From Hyphomicrobiales bacterium (GTDB lineage: Bacteria; Pseudomonadota; Alphaproteobacteria; Rhizobiales; Rhodobiaceae), in NCBI GenBank assembly GCA_002869065.1, contig PKTR01000002.1, positions 310,001 through 374,000 of the forward strand: a DNA stretch of 64,000 nt, given 5' to 3'. The translations under genes were made by a program, and so were the position numbers. How positions within the stretch are numbered: the stretch's first letter is position 1; the number at the start of each line of letters is the position of its first letter. This document shows, piece by piece, positions 23,062 to 32,268 of the stretch. The notes beneath the pieces were generated by a model that was not told where the DNA came from, ran no database searches, and saw only the letters and a program-made list of their open reading frames with translations.

Positions 23062-24738
23062 TCAGCGGATCAGTGTGACCGCCTTGTGGCCCGTGAGGTT
23101 GAGCAGGATGCGCACCGCCAAGAGGCAGCCGACGACAATCGCCATGATGCAGACAGAGAAGGCCGCCGCCTGATTGATGGCACCACGATCGGACAGCTGC
23201 AGCACCGATACGGAGGCGACCTGGGTCGAGGGGGTGATTAGGAAGATCACCGCCGACAGCGAGACCATGGTGCGCATGAAATAGAACACACCAACGCCGA
23301 GCAAGGTCGGCCAGATCAACGGCAGCGTCACCTTGCGCAAGGTCCGGCCGACCCCGGCGCCAAGCATCGTGGAGGCCTCGTCGAAGGTGCCGCCGATCTG
23401 CTTCAGGCTGGTCGAGGAGATCAGGAACGCCTGGCTGTGATTGTAGTAGCCGTTGAGGATGATGATTAGCGCGAAGGTCCCGTAGAGAAAATTGAACGGG
23501 TTCGAGGGATCGTTGAAGGCGAGCACATAGCCGAGGCCAAGCACCATGCCGGGCACGGCCGAGGGCAGCACCGACAGCAGCGACAACGGGCCGGTGAGCG
23601 GAGTGCGGAACTTCTGCACCACGATGGCGGCAAGGCCGGCGACCAGAACGCCGAACGCCGCGCTCGACAGCGCGACGAACACGCTGTTCCACAACGGTTC
23701 AGCGCCATTTTGCACGTCGAACTGATAGTGGCGGAGCGTCAGCGTCATGTTGTAGGGCCACAGCCTGACGAAGCTCGCGACGATAACGATGCCGATCACC
23801 GACATCAGCACGGCGGCAACGGAATAGGTGAAGACGCCGAAACCGAGATCGCGCTTGCGCGACGGCTTGATGATGAGCGGCTTCGACTGATCCGTCAGCA
23901 AGGCATGCTGATTGCGCGTGATGCGTTTCTCGAGCAGCTTCGCGGTGATCGCCGGCACCAGCAGCACGACGCCGATGACAGCGCCGAGGCCGAACTGGGC
24001 CTGGCCGATCACCTGATTGTAGACCTCGGTCGCGAGCACGTTGAAATCGCCGCCAATGACCATCGGATTGCCAAAGTCGGTCATGACCAGCGTGAAGACG
24101 ACAAAGCAGGCAGCCGCGATGCCGTAGCGCGTTGCCGGCAGGGTCACGGTGCGGAAGATGCGGAAAGGCTTGGCGCCCATCCCCTCGGCGCTCTCGTAGA
24201 GCCGCCCGTCGGCGGTTGCCAGCGCCGCCGACAGGATCAGAACCGCATAGGGAAAGCCATAGAGCAGGTTTGCTATGCAGGTGCCGACCGGACCGTAAAT
24301 GTCGAAATCGAAACCGAGGAAGCGATTGAACGCGCCGTTGCGGCCGAGCAGCAGGATCAGGCCCTGCGCCTGAACGAGTGAGGGCGCGAAGAGCGGCATC
24401 ATGGCGATAAGCCGCAGTACGCTGCGCCCGCGCACCAGGGTGCGTTGCAGCGTGTAGGCATAAAAATAGCCAATCGTCACGGCGCCGAGGGTCGCAATCG
24501 TCGCCATGGTCAGACTGTTGCGGACCAGTCCCCAGAACCGCCCTGCGCCGAAGGTCGAGATGAAATTGCCGAGCCCGTAGCCGTCGCCGGTCTCAAGGCT
24601 TCGGATAAGAATGGTGACGAGCGGCAGGATGAGGAACAGCACCATGGGGATGGCGACGATCAGCGTCAGCCCCCAGGAGAACGCCTTGTCGCGGTCGATC
24701 CCGGAGCGTTCCTCGACCGTGGCGGCCGGCGCGCTCAT
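23062..24738 (-). CDS. ABC importer permease, fused double-domain (AEP/iron type)
   Basis: 558-residue inner-membrane permease with two copies of the binding-protein-dependent permease domain in one chain, about twelve TM helices. EAA-type cytoplasmic loops are seen as YESAEGMGAKPFRIFRTVTLP in the first half and FDEASTMLGAGVGRTLRKVTLP in the second. This layout matches permeases of the 2-aminoethylphosphonate family and of Fbp-type iron importers. The start overlaps the ATPase stop by four bases (ATGA). Substrate inferred mainly from the binding protein. Confidence 0.85.
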   Translation of the reverse strand: MSAPAATVEERSGIDRDKAFSWGLTLIVAIPMVLFLILPLVTILIRSLETGDGYGLGNFISTFGAGRFWGLVRNSLTMATIATLGAVTIGYFYAYTLQRTLVRGRSVLRLIAMMPLFAPSLVQAQGLILLLGRNGAFNRFLGFDFDIYGPVGTCIANLLYGFPYAVLILSAALATADGRLYESAEGMGAKPFRIFRTVTLPATRYGIAAACFVVFTLVMTDFGNPMVIGGDFNVLATEVYNQVIGQAQFGLGAVIGVVLLVPAITAKLLEKRITRNQHALLTDQSKPLIIKPSRKRDLGFGVFTYSVAAVLMSVIGIVIVASFVRLWPYNMTLTLRHYQFDVQNGAEPLWNSVFVALSSAAFGVLVAGLAAIVVQKFRTPLTGPLSLLSVLPSAVPGMVLGLGYVLAFNDPSNPFNFLYGTFALIIILNGYYNHSQAFLISSTSLKQIGGTFDEASTMLGAGVGRTLRKVTLPLIWPTLLGVGVFYFMRTMVSLSAVIFLITPSTQVASVSVLQLSDRGAINQAAAFSVCIMAIVVGCLLAVRILLNLTGHKAVTLIR

Positions 24739-25787
24739 GCGAGCACCCGCAGCGTGTCGGCGGGGAGATGCAGCGTTACGGCGTCGCCGATGGCGGGCAT
24801 GGCGCCGGGGCCGTGCACCTCGACCATGAGCGGTTCGCTGATATCACCTGCCGCGCCTTGCGGCGTCACGAAGACCCGGGTCAGATTGCCGAGGAAAACG
24901 ACTTCGGCAACGCTGCCGGCAACCCGGTTGGCGCCGGCTGCTCCCGCCGGCTCGATGGCGATCGCTTCGGGGCGAATGCCGAGTGTCGTGCCGGGTTCGA
25001 CGGTTGCCCCCGTCACTTCAAGCGGTGTTCCGGCGAAGGCGGCGCGGCCGTCGCCGTTGGCGGCGGTCGGCAGCAGGTTCATGCGGCCGATGAAGTCGGC
25101 GACGAAGGAGGTTTCCGGCCGCTCGTAGAGGTCGGACGGCGAGCCGATCTGTTCGATCCTGCCGGCGCGCATGACGACGATCAGGTCGGCCATGGCGAGC
25201 GCCTCTTCCTGATCGTGGGTCACCATGATGGTGGTGATTCCGAGCCGGTGCTGGACCGCCCGGATCTCGCCGCGCAGCCCTTCTCGCACCTTGGCGTCGA
25301 GCGCGGACAGCGGCTCGTCGAGCAGCAGCAGCGAGGGATTGGGCGCAATGGCGCGGGCGAGCGCGACGCGCTGTTGCTGGCCGCCCGACAGTTGTGAGGG
25401 CAGCTTGTGGTCGTGGTCGCTGAGGTGAACGAGACGAAGCATCTCGTCGACGCGGGCGTTGGCGTCGGGCTTTTTCCAGCCGCGACACTCGAGACCGTAG
25501 GCGACGTTGCGGGCCGCCGTCATGTTGGGAAACAGCGAATAGGACTGGAACACGACACCGAAATTGCGTTCGCGCGCCGGCACGCGGGAGAGGTCGGCGG
25601 CGCCGAGCCGTATCTCGCCTTCTTCCGCCGTCTCGAGGCCGGCGATGACGCGCAGCAGCGTGGTCTTGCCGCAACCGGACGGCCCGAGGAAGCACACGAA
25701 GGTTCCTACGGGAACGTCGAGCGAGACCGCGTCAAGCGCGGTCAGCGCGCCGAACCGTTTGACGATGTTGCGCAGCGAAAGATCCAT
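24735..25787 (-). CDS. ABC importer ATP-binding protein (AEP/iron type)
   Basis: 350-residue ATPase energising the importer. Walker A GPSGCGKTT near residue 38, Q-loop VFQSYSLFP, signature LSGGQQQRVALARAI, Walker B LLLLDEPLSALD, switch His in MVTHDQ. A C-terminal TOBE-type regulatory domain (IRPEAIAIEPAG onward) is present, as in the spermidine/phosphonate/iron group. The middle gene of a binding protein-ATPase-permease operon, preceded by a hairpin at 25829-25853. Confidence 0.9.
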   Translation of the reverse strand: MDLSLRNIVKRFGALTALDAVSLDVPVGTFVCFLGPSGCGKTTLLRVIAGLETAEEGEIRLGAADLSRVPARERNFGVVFQSYSLFPNMTAARNVAYGLECRGWKKPDANARVDEMLRLVHLSDHDHKLPSQLSGGQQQRVALARAIAPNPSLLLLDEPLSALDAKVREGLRGEIRAVQHRLGITTIMVTHDQEEALAMADLIVVMRAGRIEQIGSPSDLYERPETSFVADFIGRMNLLPTAANGDGRAAFAGTPLEVTGATVEPGTTLGIRPEAIAIEPAGAAGANRVAGSVAEVVFLGNLTRVFVTPQGAAGDISEPLMVEVHGPGAMPAIGDAVTLHLPADTLRVLA

Positions 25788-25828
25788 GGAACGCCGTCCT
25801 CTTGTCCGTCGGGCCGGAAACAGAATGC

Positions 25829-25853
25829 GGCGCGGCAGGAGTCCCGCCGCGCC
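25829..25853. other. Intercistronic hairpin after the binding-protein gene
   Basis: GGCGCGGC (25829-25836) pairs perfectly with GCCGCGCC (25846-25853). Placed between the binding-protein stop and the ATPase start, where ABC operons often carry a stem that raises binding-protein mRNA relative to the rest. Confidence 0.6.
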
Positions 25854-25922
25854 GATGTCGGAGGCGGCCGTCCGGCCAAAGGGTCACCCCTCACCCGGAC
25901 AGCCGGTCCCGGAGGAGCGGGA

Positions 25923-26936
25923 TCAGCGTTCGAACTTCTTCTGCCATTCCTCGATGATGCGGGTGCGCTCGCTGGCGGCCGCCATGAAATCGACCGGGAA
26001 GAGAATCGAGGCCACATCCGCCGGCATGCCGGCCTTGGTGAACTTCTCGGGCATGGTGCCGCCCGGAATGGTGACGATCGCCTTCCACTGGAAATAGGCG
26101 TTGGCGGCTTCCTGGCTCACCGTCCAGTCGAGGAACCGCTTGGCGGCATCCTTGTTCTTGGAGGCGGCAACGAGGCCGTTGGCTTCAAGCTCGTTGCCGG
26201 CGCCTTCCGACGGGATCACCATGGCGAGGGGATAGCCCTCGTCGATGTTCTTCACCGCGCGCAGGGCAAAGGACGCACCGATCGTGTATTCGCCGGCGGC
26301 CGTCGTGTTGCAGGGCTTCGAGCCCGACTTGATGTACTGGGCGATATTCTTGTCGAGTTCGCCAAGGAAGGCCCAGCCCTTTTCCTCGCCCATGAGCTGC
26401 AGCAGCGAGTCGATCTGGATGTAGCCGGTGCCCGAGCTCGCCGGGTTCGGCATCACGACCTCGCCCTTGTAGGACGGATCGGTGAGATCGGCCCAGGACG
26501 TCGGCATTTTCAGCCCCTTGGAGGCAAGGCGCTCGGTGTTGACGCAGAATGCGGCCATGTAGCCGGTCACCGCGAACCACTTGTTGTCGGCATCGCGGAA
26601 ACGCGCCGGGATCGCCTCGATGCCCTTCGGCGCATAGGCCTCGAGACCTTCGAGGATCTTCGGATTGACCATCGACGTGACGGCGAAACCCCACAGCACA
26701 TCATGCTGCGGGTTGTCGGATTCGGCGATGATGCGAGCCGCGAGATCGCCGGTCGACAGACGCAGCATCTGCACGTCGATGTCGGGCAGCGCCTTCTTGG
26801 CCTCGGCGAGGAAGGCCTGCGCCTCGTCCTCTTCGTAGGCGGTGTAAACGGTGATGGTTTCGGCTTCGGCATACCCGGTCAGGGCGAGCGCCATCGCGGC
26901 GGCACCGAACAACGAACGCATGAATGACGTTTTCAT
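25923..26936 (-). CDS. Periplasmic substrate-binding protein (2-aminoethylphosphonate type)
   Basis: 337-residue exported binding protein. Signal peptide MKTSFMRSLFGAAAMALALTGYAEA, then the extracellular solute-binding fold common to iron, thiamine and phosphonate binders (ITVYTAYEEDEAQAF, PQHDVLWGFAVTSM, MPNPASSGTGY, SFALRAVKN). The opening VYTAYEEDE and the DVLWG block match proteins annotated for 2-aminoethylphosphonate uptake better than Fe(III) binders. No phnW/phnX genes are in the window, so the substrate is uncertain. ATG at 26936 gives a proper signal peptide. Its leader can fold so that the ribosome site is paired (26941-27030). Confidence 0.78.
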   Translation of the reverse strand: MKTSFMRSLFGAAAMALALTGYAEAETITVYTAYEEDEAQAFLAEAKKALPDIDVQMLRLSTGDLAARIIAESDNPQHDVLWGFAVTSMVNPKILEGLEAYAPKGIEAIPARFRDADNKWFAVTGYMAAFCVNTERLASKGLKMPTSWADLTDPSYKGEVVMPNPASSGTGYIQIDSLLQLMGEEKGWAFLGELDKNIAQYIKSGSKPCNTTAAGEYTIGASFALRAVKNIDEGYPLAMVIPSEGAGNELEANGLVAASKNKDAAKRFLDWTVSQEAANAYFQWKAIVTIPGGTMPEKFTKAGMPADVASILFPVDFMAAASERTRIIEEWQKKFER

Positions 26937-26940
26937 GATG

Positions 26941-27030
26941 CTAGTCCCCTCTGCTTTTCTCATGCGATGCCGCTCCGCCGGTTTTCCGGTCTTGAGAAAC
27001 CTCGCATCTCTACTCCCAGGGGAAGGCTAG
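26941..27030 (-). promoter_or_regulatory. Structured leader pairing the ribosome site of the binding-protein gene
   Basis: Three nested stems on the minus strand: outer TCCCCT/AGGGGA extended by CTAG/CTAG (26941-26950 with 27018-27030), middle ATGCGA/TCGCAT (26962-26967, 27002-27007), inner CCGG-TTTT-CCGG (26978-26989). The outer stem contains the purine-rich ribosome site five bases upstream of the start. A riboswitch or RNA thermometer is possible; it matches no class I recognise. Confidence 0.4.
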
Positions 27031-27676
27031 GCGGAAAAAGTAAGCCGGTAAACATTTTTTCTTTCCGCAGTGAGCAGAAATTTATTGTTCAAAACCATTT
27101 GCCAGCGAATCTGTTTTTCTGATTTTCGGGATACCACAATGAACGTTGCCTGACGGAAACGCTCCGCTTCCTGCCGCACTGCGCGGCCTTGCCCGCGACA
27201 GGAGGCCGCCTCCGTAAGACCCTGAATAGACGGGTCGGCCTATCGACTATAGTCTAGCGCAAAAGCGGCATCTCGAAGCCGTCTCCCGATTCGTCCTTAT
27301 CATGGCCAAAGGCCACATCGTCGGAACGGAAACAGCCTCCTCGTTCCGGCACCTCCAAGCCAGTTCACTGGCGTAACGGTTTCTCGGCAGGTCTCCCAAA
27401 CCGCTGAAAAGCCTATGGAACAGGACATCGAAGCGGGCCGGCGGCAAAGACTACAGGGAAGCGGAACTGAACAGGTCAGGGATCGGCACAATCGCACAAA
27501 CTTCACCGCGGCGGACCGTCAAACCGTCACATCCGGCACGCATCATGCCTGATCGGCATCCTGTCGGATCCGATGGCGCTTTTGGCGGGCGGCAGCGCGA
27601 AAAAATGCACACGTAAAAAGGGGAGACGGCGGGCCGACCAGGGAACCGTCGTGTTGCACACAAGGACTGCACAATC
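27031..27676. other. Long intergenic region between transporter and PFOR operon
   Basis: The first 100 bases (27031-27130) are A+T-rich and probably hold the transporter promoter on the minus strand. A GACTATAGTC palindrome lies at 27245-27254. The rest has only short, unconvincing reading frames. The PFOR promoter should lie in the last 200 bases, but I see no clear -35/-10 or Fnr box. Confidence 0.5.
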
Positions 27677-28240
27677 ATGTTCGAAATCCGGATCCATGGC
27701 CGCGGCGGCCAGGGTGTCGTGACCGGCGCGGAGCTTCTGTCGGTGGCGGCCTTCGACGAGGGCATGCATGCCCAGGCGTTTCCGAGCTTCGGCTCGGAGC
27801 GGATGGGCGCGCCGGTGATCTCGTTCTGTCGCATCGACGACAAGGAGATCCGCCTGCGCGAGCCGATCGACCAGCCGGACGCGCTGATCATCCAGGACCC
27901 GACGCTGCTGCATTCGGTCGATGTCTTTTCCGGCCTGAAGGATGACGGCTACATCATCATCAACTCGACGCGGACCTTCGAAGAGCTCGGGATCTCGAGC
28001 GTAGTCGCCAAGCGCCCGCCGCATCATGTGGTCGATATCGGCGCCACCGAAATCGCCAAGAAGCATGTCGGTCGCCCGGTGCCCAATGCCGCCCTGCTCG
28101 GCGCCTTTGCTGCGCTGACCGGCAAGCTGCATCTCGAATCCGTTGAAAAGGCCATCCGCGAGAAATTCCCCGGCCCGATCGGCGAAGCCAACGTGTCGGC
28201 GGCGCGCGAAGCCTATGCGCTGGCCAAAGAAGCGGCCTGA
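27677..28240 (+). CDS. porG: Pyruvate:ferredoxin oxidoreductase gamma subunit
   Basis: 187-residue subunit of the four-part 2-oxoacid:ferredoxin oxidoreductase; this subunit helps bind CoA at the active complex. Seen: IRIHGRGGQGVVTGAELLSVAAF at the N-terminus and AFPSFGSERMGAPV, hallmark blocks of the family, with GRPVPNAALLGAF near the C-terminus. First gene of porG-porA-porB plus a flavoprotein. Start ATG at 27677 follows a short leader with AAGGA-like sequence. Confidence 0.9.
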   Translation: MFEIRIHGRGGQGVVTGAELLSVAAFDEGMHAQAFPSFGSERMGAPVISFCRIDDKEIRLREPIDQPDALIIQDPTLLHSVDVFSGLKDDGYIIINSTRTFEELGISSVVAKRPPHHVVDIGATEIAKKHVGRPVPNAALLGAFAALTGKLHLESVEKAIREKFPGPIGEANVSAAREAYALAKEAA

Positions 28241-28253
28241 GGAGAAACGAACC

Positions 28254-29507
28254 ATGTTGAAGCAGGTTGAAGGTTCACAGGCCGTTGCGGAAGCGATCGC
28301 CCTGTCGCGGCCGGAGGTCGTGTGCGCCTATCCGATCACGCCGCAAACCCATATCGTGGAAGGCGTCGGCGCGCTGGTGAAGTCGGGCGCGCTGACGAAT
28401 TGCGAGTTCATCAACGTCGAAAGCGAATTCGCCGCGCTGTCGGTCGCCATCGGCGCCTCGGCGGCCGGTGCGCGGGCCTATACCGCGACCGCCAGCCAGG
28501 GCCTCCTGTTCATGGCCGAAGCGGTCTACAACGCCGCCGGCCTCGGCCTGCCGATCGTCATGACGGTCGGCAACCGGGCTATCGGCGCGCCGATCAACAT
28601 CTGGAACGACCACACCGACTCCATGGCGATGCGCGATGCCGGCTGGATCCAGCTGCACGCGGAAACCAACCAGGAAGCGGCCGATCTCCACATCCAGGCG
28701 TTCAAGCTCGCCGAGGCGCTGTCGTGCCCGGTGATGGTATGTATGGACGGCTTCATCCTCACCCACGCCTATGAGCGCGTCGATATCCCGACGCAGGAAC
28801 AGGTCGATGCGTTCCTGCCGCCGTTCGAGCCGGTGCAGATGGTCGACCCGGACAATCCCTATTCGATCGGTGCCATGGTCGGCCCGGAGGCCTTCACCGA
28901 GGTGCGCTATCTCGCCCACTACAAGCAGAATGAGGCGCTCACCCTGATCCCGGAAATCGCCGGCGAGTTCGAGGAACAGTTCGGCCGCGCCTCGGGCGGG
29001 CTGCTGCATCCCTACCGGATCGAGGGCGCGAAGACGATCGTTGTCGCGCTCGGTTCGGTCAACGGCACCATCAAGGACGTCATCGACGAGATGCGCGACG
29101 ACGGCTACGAGATCGGCTCGATCGCGATCAGCTGCTTCCGTCCGTTCCCGCTGACCGAACTGCGCGACCTGCTCGAGGACGCGATGCACATCGTGTGCAT
29201 CGAAAAGAGCCTGGCGCCGGGGCTTGGCGGCGTGCTGGCCTCGAATGTGCGCATGTCGCTGCGCGCGCTCTACCGGCAGGTCTACACCGTCATCGGCGGC
29301 CTCGGCGGACGACCGATCACCCGCGCCTCGCTGCGCGACGTGTTCGAACGGGCCGGCGAAGAGGCGCTCGACGACGTCACTTTCCTCGACCTCAACTGGA
29401 AGGCCGTGAAGGACCAGCTCGCGCGGGCACGCGAAACCCGGCATTCCGGCCCGATTGCCGAGAACGTGCTGAAAGCCCTCAACCCCGGCCTCGACGAAGA
29501 CCGCTGA
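28254..29507 (+). CDS. porA: Pyruvate:ferredoxin oxidoreductase alpha subunit
   Basis: 417-residue subunit that binds the pyrimidine side of thiamine diphosphate and the 2-oxoacid. Characteristic blocks: VVCAYPITPQTHIVE at the N-terminus, NVESEFAALSVAIGASAAGARAY, TASQGLLFMAEA, and IWNDHTDSMAMRDAGWIQ. ATG at 28254 follows a GGAG site 14 bases after porG. Pyruvate is the preferred guess over 2-oxoglutarate or branched acids because of the porB sequence. Confidence 0.9.
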   Translation: MLKQVEGSQAVAEAIALSRPEVVCAYPITPQTHIVEGVGALVKSGALTNCEFINVESEFAALSVAIGASAAGARAYTATASQGLLFMAEAVYNAAGLGLPIVMTVGNRAIGAPINIWNDHTDSMAMRDAGWIQLHAETNQEAADLHIQAFKLAEALSCPVMVCMDGFILTHAYERVDIPTQEQVDAFLPPFEPVQMVDPDNPYSIGAMVGPEAFTEVRYLAHYKQNEALTLIPEIAGEFEEQFGRASGGLLHPYRIEGAKTIVVALGSVNGTIKDVIDEMRDDGYEIGSIAISCFRPFPLTELRDLLEDAMHIVCIEKSLAPGLGGVLASNVRMSLRALYRQVYTVIGGLGGRPITRASLRDVFERAGEEALDDVTFLDLNWKAVKDQLARARETRHSGPIAENVLKALNPGLDEDR

Positions 29508-29530
29508 GCGGAACGAAGGACCAGACGATC

Positions 29531-30547
29531 ATGGACGATACCGTACGCCAGAAGGTCAAGTTCTATCAGACCGGCACCCACACGGTCGGCAACCGGCTCA
29601 TGGATGCCGATGACCGCACGGTTCAGGCGCAGACCGACCGTACCAACGCCATCACTTCCGGCCACCGCGCCTGTCAGGGCTGCGGCGAGGCGCTCGGCGC
29701 GCGCTATGCGCTCGATGCGGCGATGCAGGCAGCCGGCGGCAAGCTGATCGCCGTCAACGCGACCGGTTGTCTGGAAGTGTTCACAACGCCCTACCCGGAA
29801 ACCTCCTGGCAGATCCCGTGGCTGCACTCGCTGTTCGGCAATGCACCGGCGGTCGCCACCGGCGTTGCCGCGGCTTTGCGCGTCAAGGGCAAGTCCGACG
29901 CCCGCGTCGTCGCCCAGGGCGGTGACGGCGGCACCGTCGATATCGGCTTCGGCTGTCTGTCGGGCATGTTCGAGCGCAACGACGATGTGCTCTACATCTG
30001 CTACGACAACGAGGCCTACATGAACACCGGCGTGCAGCGCTCGTCCGCCACGCCGCCGGCCGCGCGGACCGCAACGACGCCCGCCGTCGGCGATCATCCG
30101 GGCAACGTCTTCGGCACCGGCAAGAACGTGCCGCTGATCGCCATGGCGCACAACATCCCCTATGTGGCGACCGCCAGCGTCGCCGAGCTGCACGACCTCG
30201 AAGAAAAGGTCACCAAGGCGATGTCGATGCGCGGCGCACGCTATCTTCACATCATGGTGCCCTGCCCGCTCGGCTGGGGCTCTGCCTCGCACGACACGGT
30301 GCGGCTCGCCCGGCTCGCGATCGAGACAGGCCTCTTCCCGCTGTTCGAGGCCGAGCACGGCGCAGTCGTGAAGACCCACAAGATCCGCCGCAAGATACCG
30401 GTTGAGGATTACCTCAAACCGCAAAAGCGCTTCGCGCATCTGTTTAAGGGCGACGGCGACGCAGAAAGCATCGCCCGCATTCAGCGCATGGCGGACGCCA
30501 ATATCGCCCGCTTCAACCTTCTGGGCGCCGAGGAGACCGGAGCATGA
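29531..30547 (+). CDS. porB: Pyruvate:ferredoxin oxidoreductase beta subunit
   Basis: 338-residue TPP-binding subunit. Cysteines CQGCGE near residue 48 and a later Cys in VPCPLGWG suit a [4Fe-4S] cluster. TPP motif begins GGDGGTVDIG and continues through YDNEAYMNTGVQRSSATP, a block typical of pyruvate-specific enzymes. Reaction: pyruvate + CoA + oxidised ferredoxin to acetyl-CoA + CO2, reversible with low-potential donor. Ends with TGA overlapping the next start by four bases (ATGA). Confidence 0.9.
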   Translation: MDDTVRQKVKFYQTGTHTVGNRLMDADDRTVQAQTDRTNAITSGHRACQGCGEALGARYALDAAMQAAGGKLIAVNATGCLEVFTTPYPETSWQIPWLHSLFGNAPAVATGVAAALRVKGKSDARVVAQGGDGGTVDIGFGCLSGMFERNDDVLYICYDNEAYMNTGVQRSSATPPAARTATTPAVGDHPGNVFGTGKNVPLIAMAHNIPYVATASVAELHDLEEKVTKAMSMRGARYLHIMVPCPLGWGSASHDTVRLARLAIETGLFPLFEAEHGAVVKTHKIRRKIPVEDYLKPQKRFAHLFKGDGDAESIARIQRMADANIARFNLLGAEETGA

Positions 30548-32187
30548 GCACCCACGACCAGCTTCCCTTCGCGATCACCCTCGATCCGGGCACCAGCCTT
30601 GCCAACCACACCGGCACCTGGCGCACCAACCGGCCGATCTATGTCGACAAGCTGCCGCCCTGCAACAATGCCTGCCCGGCGGGCGAGGACATTCAGGGCT
30701 GGCTGTTCCACGCCGAGGAAGGCGACTACGCGGCTGCCTGGCAGAGCCTCGTGCGCAACAATCCGATGCCGGCGGTGATGGGCCGCGTCTGCTACCACCC
30801 GTGCGAGAACGCGTGCAACCGCGCGCAGCTCGACGAGGCGGTCGGCATCCATGCCGTCGAACGCTTCCTCGGCGACTACGCCATCGCCAACAAGCTGATG
30901 CCGGAGGGCCTTGCGCCGGCAACCGGCAAGAAGGTGCTCGTCGTCGGCGCCGGCCCGAGCGGCCTGTCCGCCGCCTATCACCTGACCCGCATGGGCCACA
31001 GTGTGACGATCCGCGAGGCGGGTCCGATGGCCGGCGGCATGATGCGCTTCGGCATTCCGAAATACCGCCTGCCGCGCGATATTCTGGACGCGGAAATCCA
31101 GCGCATTGTCGACATCGGCGTGACGCTCGAACTCGACACCAAGGTCGAGGACATCGAAGGCGCGTTCAACGCGGAAGGCTTCGACGCGGTGTTTGTTGCC
31201 GTCGGCGCCCACCTCGCCAAGCGGATCAACATTCCGGCGCACGCCGCCGGCAAGATCCTCGATGCGGTCTCGGTGCTGCGCGACATGGAAGCGGGCGCGG
31301 AACCGCCGCAGCTCGGCCGGCGCGTCATCGTCTATGGCGGCGGCAACACGGCGATGGACGTTGCCCGCACCGCCAAGCGGCTCGGCGTCGAAGAGGCGAT
31401 GATCGTCTATCGCCGCACCCGCGAGCAGATGCCGGCGCATGAGTTCGAGGCGGCGGAAGCGGAAGAGGAAGGCGTCCTCATCCACTGGCTGCGCACCATC
31501 AAGCAGATCGACGAGACCACCTTCACGGTCGAGAAGATGGTGCTCGACGAGAACGGCAAGCCGAAGCCGACCGGCGAGTTCGAGACGCTCGAAGCCGACA
31601 CGCTGGTGCTGGCGCTCGGTCAGGACGTCGATACCAGCTTCCTGGAAAGCGTGCCGGGCGTCGAGATCGTCAGCGACGGCATCGTCAAGGTCGACCCACA
31701 GATGATGACCGGCCGGGCGGGTCTGTTCGCCGGCGGTGACATGGTGCCGGCGGAACGCACGGTGACGGTCGCCATCGGCCACGGCAAGAAGGCGGCGCGC
31801 TGCATCGACGCGTGGCTGAACGGCAAGGACTACGCGAAGCCCGCCGGCCACGGCCTTGCCGAATATGCCGGCATCAACCCGTGGTACTACGACGATGCGC
31901 CGGCCTCCGAGCAGGGCCATCTCGACATCGTGCGCCGTCAGACGAGCTTCGACGAGGTGCTGAAAGGGCTGACGGAGGAAAACGCGCTCTACGAGGCGCG
32001 CCGCTGCCTGTCCTGCGGCAACTGCTTCGAATGCGACAATTGCTACGGCATCTGTCCCGACAACGCCGTCATCAAGCTCGGCCCCGGCAAGCGCTTCCAG
32101 TTCAACTACGACTACTGCAAGGGCTGCGGCATGTGCGCCACCGAATGCCCGTGCGGCGCGATCGCCATGGTGCCGGAAGAGATCTGA
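30544..32187 (+). CDS. GltD-like NAD(P)H flavoprotein fused to two-[4Fe-4S] ferredoxin
   Basis: 547-residue electron-transfer subunit of the PFOR operon. N-terminal cysteine-rich region (CNNACPAGEDIQGW, CYHPCENACNR) as in glutamate synthase small subunit, FAD motif VVGAGPSGLSAAY, NAD(P)H motif YGGGNTAMDVARTAK, FAD contact AGGDMVPAE. The C-terminus adds a ferredoxin with cysteines in CLSCGNCFECDNCYGICP and CKGCGMCATECPCGAI, where four-subunit PFORs have a separate delta subunit. It would couple pyruvate oxidation directly to NAD(P). Start overlaps porB by four bases. Confidence 0.88.
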   Translation: MSTHDQLPFAITLDPGTSLANHTGTWRTNRPIYVDKLPPCNNACPAGEDIQGWLFHAEEGDYAAAWQSLVRNNPMPAVMGRVCYHPCENACNRAQLDEAVGIHAVERFLGDYAIANKLMPEGLAPATGKKVLVVGAGPSGLSAAYHLTRMGHSVTIREAGPMAGGMMRFGIPKYRLPRDILDAEIQRIVDIGVTLELDTKVEDIEGAFNAEGFDAVFVAVGAHLAKRINIPAHAAGKILDAVSVLRDMEAGAEPPQLGRRVIVYGGGNTAMDVARTAKRLGVEEAMIVYRRTREQMPAHEFEAAEAEEEGVLIHWLRTIKQIDETTFTVEKMVLDENGKPKPTGEFETLEADTLVLALGQDVDTSFLESVPGVEIVSDGIVKVDPQMMTGRAGLFAGGDMVPAERTVTVAIGHGKKAARCIDAWLNGKDYAKPAGHGLAEYAGINPWYYDDAPASEQGHLDIVRRQTSFDEVLKGLTEENALYEARRCLSCGNCFECDNCYGICPDNAVIKLGPGKRFQFNYDYCKGCGMCATECPCGAIAMVPEEI

Positions 32188-32213
32188 TCCGCTTCGCTAC
32201 TGGCTGAAACGAC

Positions 32214-32247
32214 AAACGCCCGGTCTTTTGACCGGGCGTTTCTTTTT
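32214..32247 (+). terminator. Terminator of the PFOR operon
   Basis: AAACGCCCGGTC (32214-32225) pairs perfectly with GACCGGGCGTTT (32230-32241) around TTTT, then TCTTTTT. The symmetric A and T tracts suit termination in both directions with the convergent olsB-like gene. Confidence 0.9.
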
Positions 32248-32268
32248 CGAGCGCGGTGATGCCCGGGA

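Noticed and set aside
27247-27506. Short frames in the intergenic region before porG
   Set aside because: No ribosome site, no domain, unlike neighbouring codon use.
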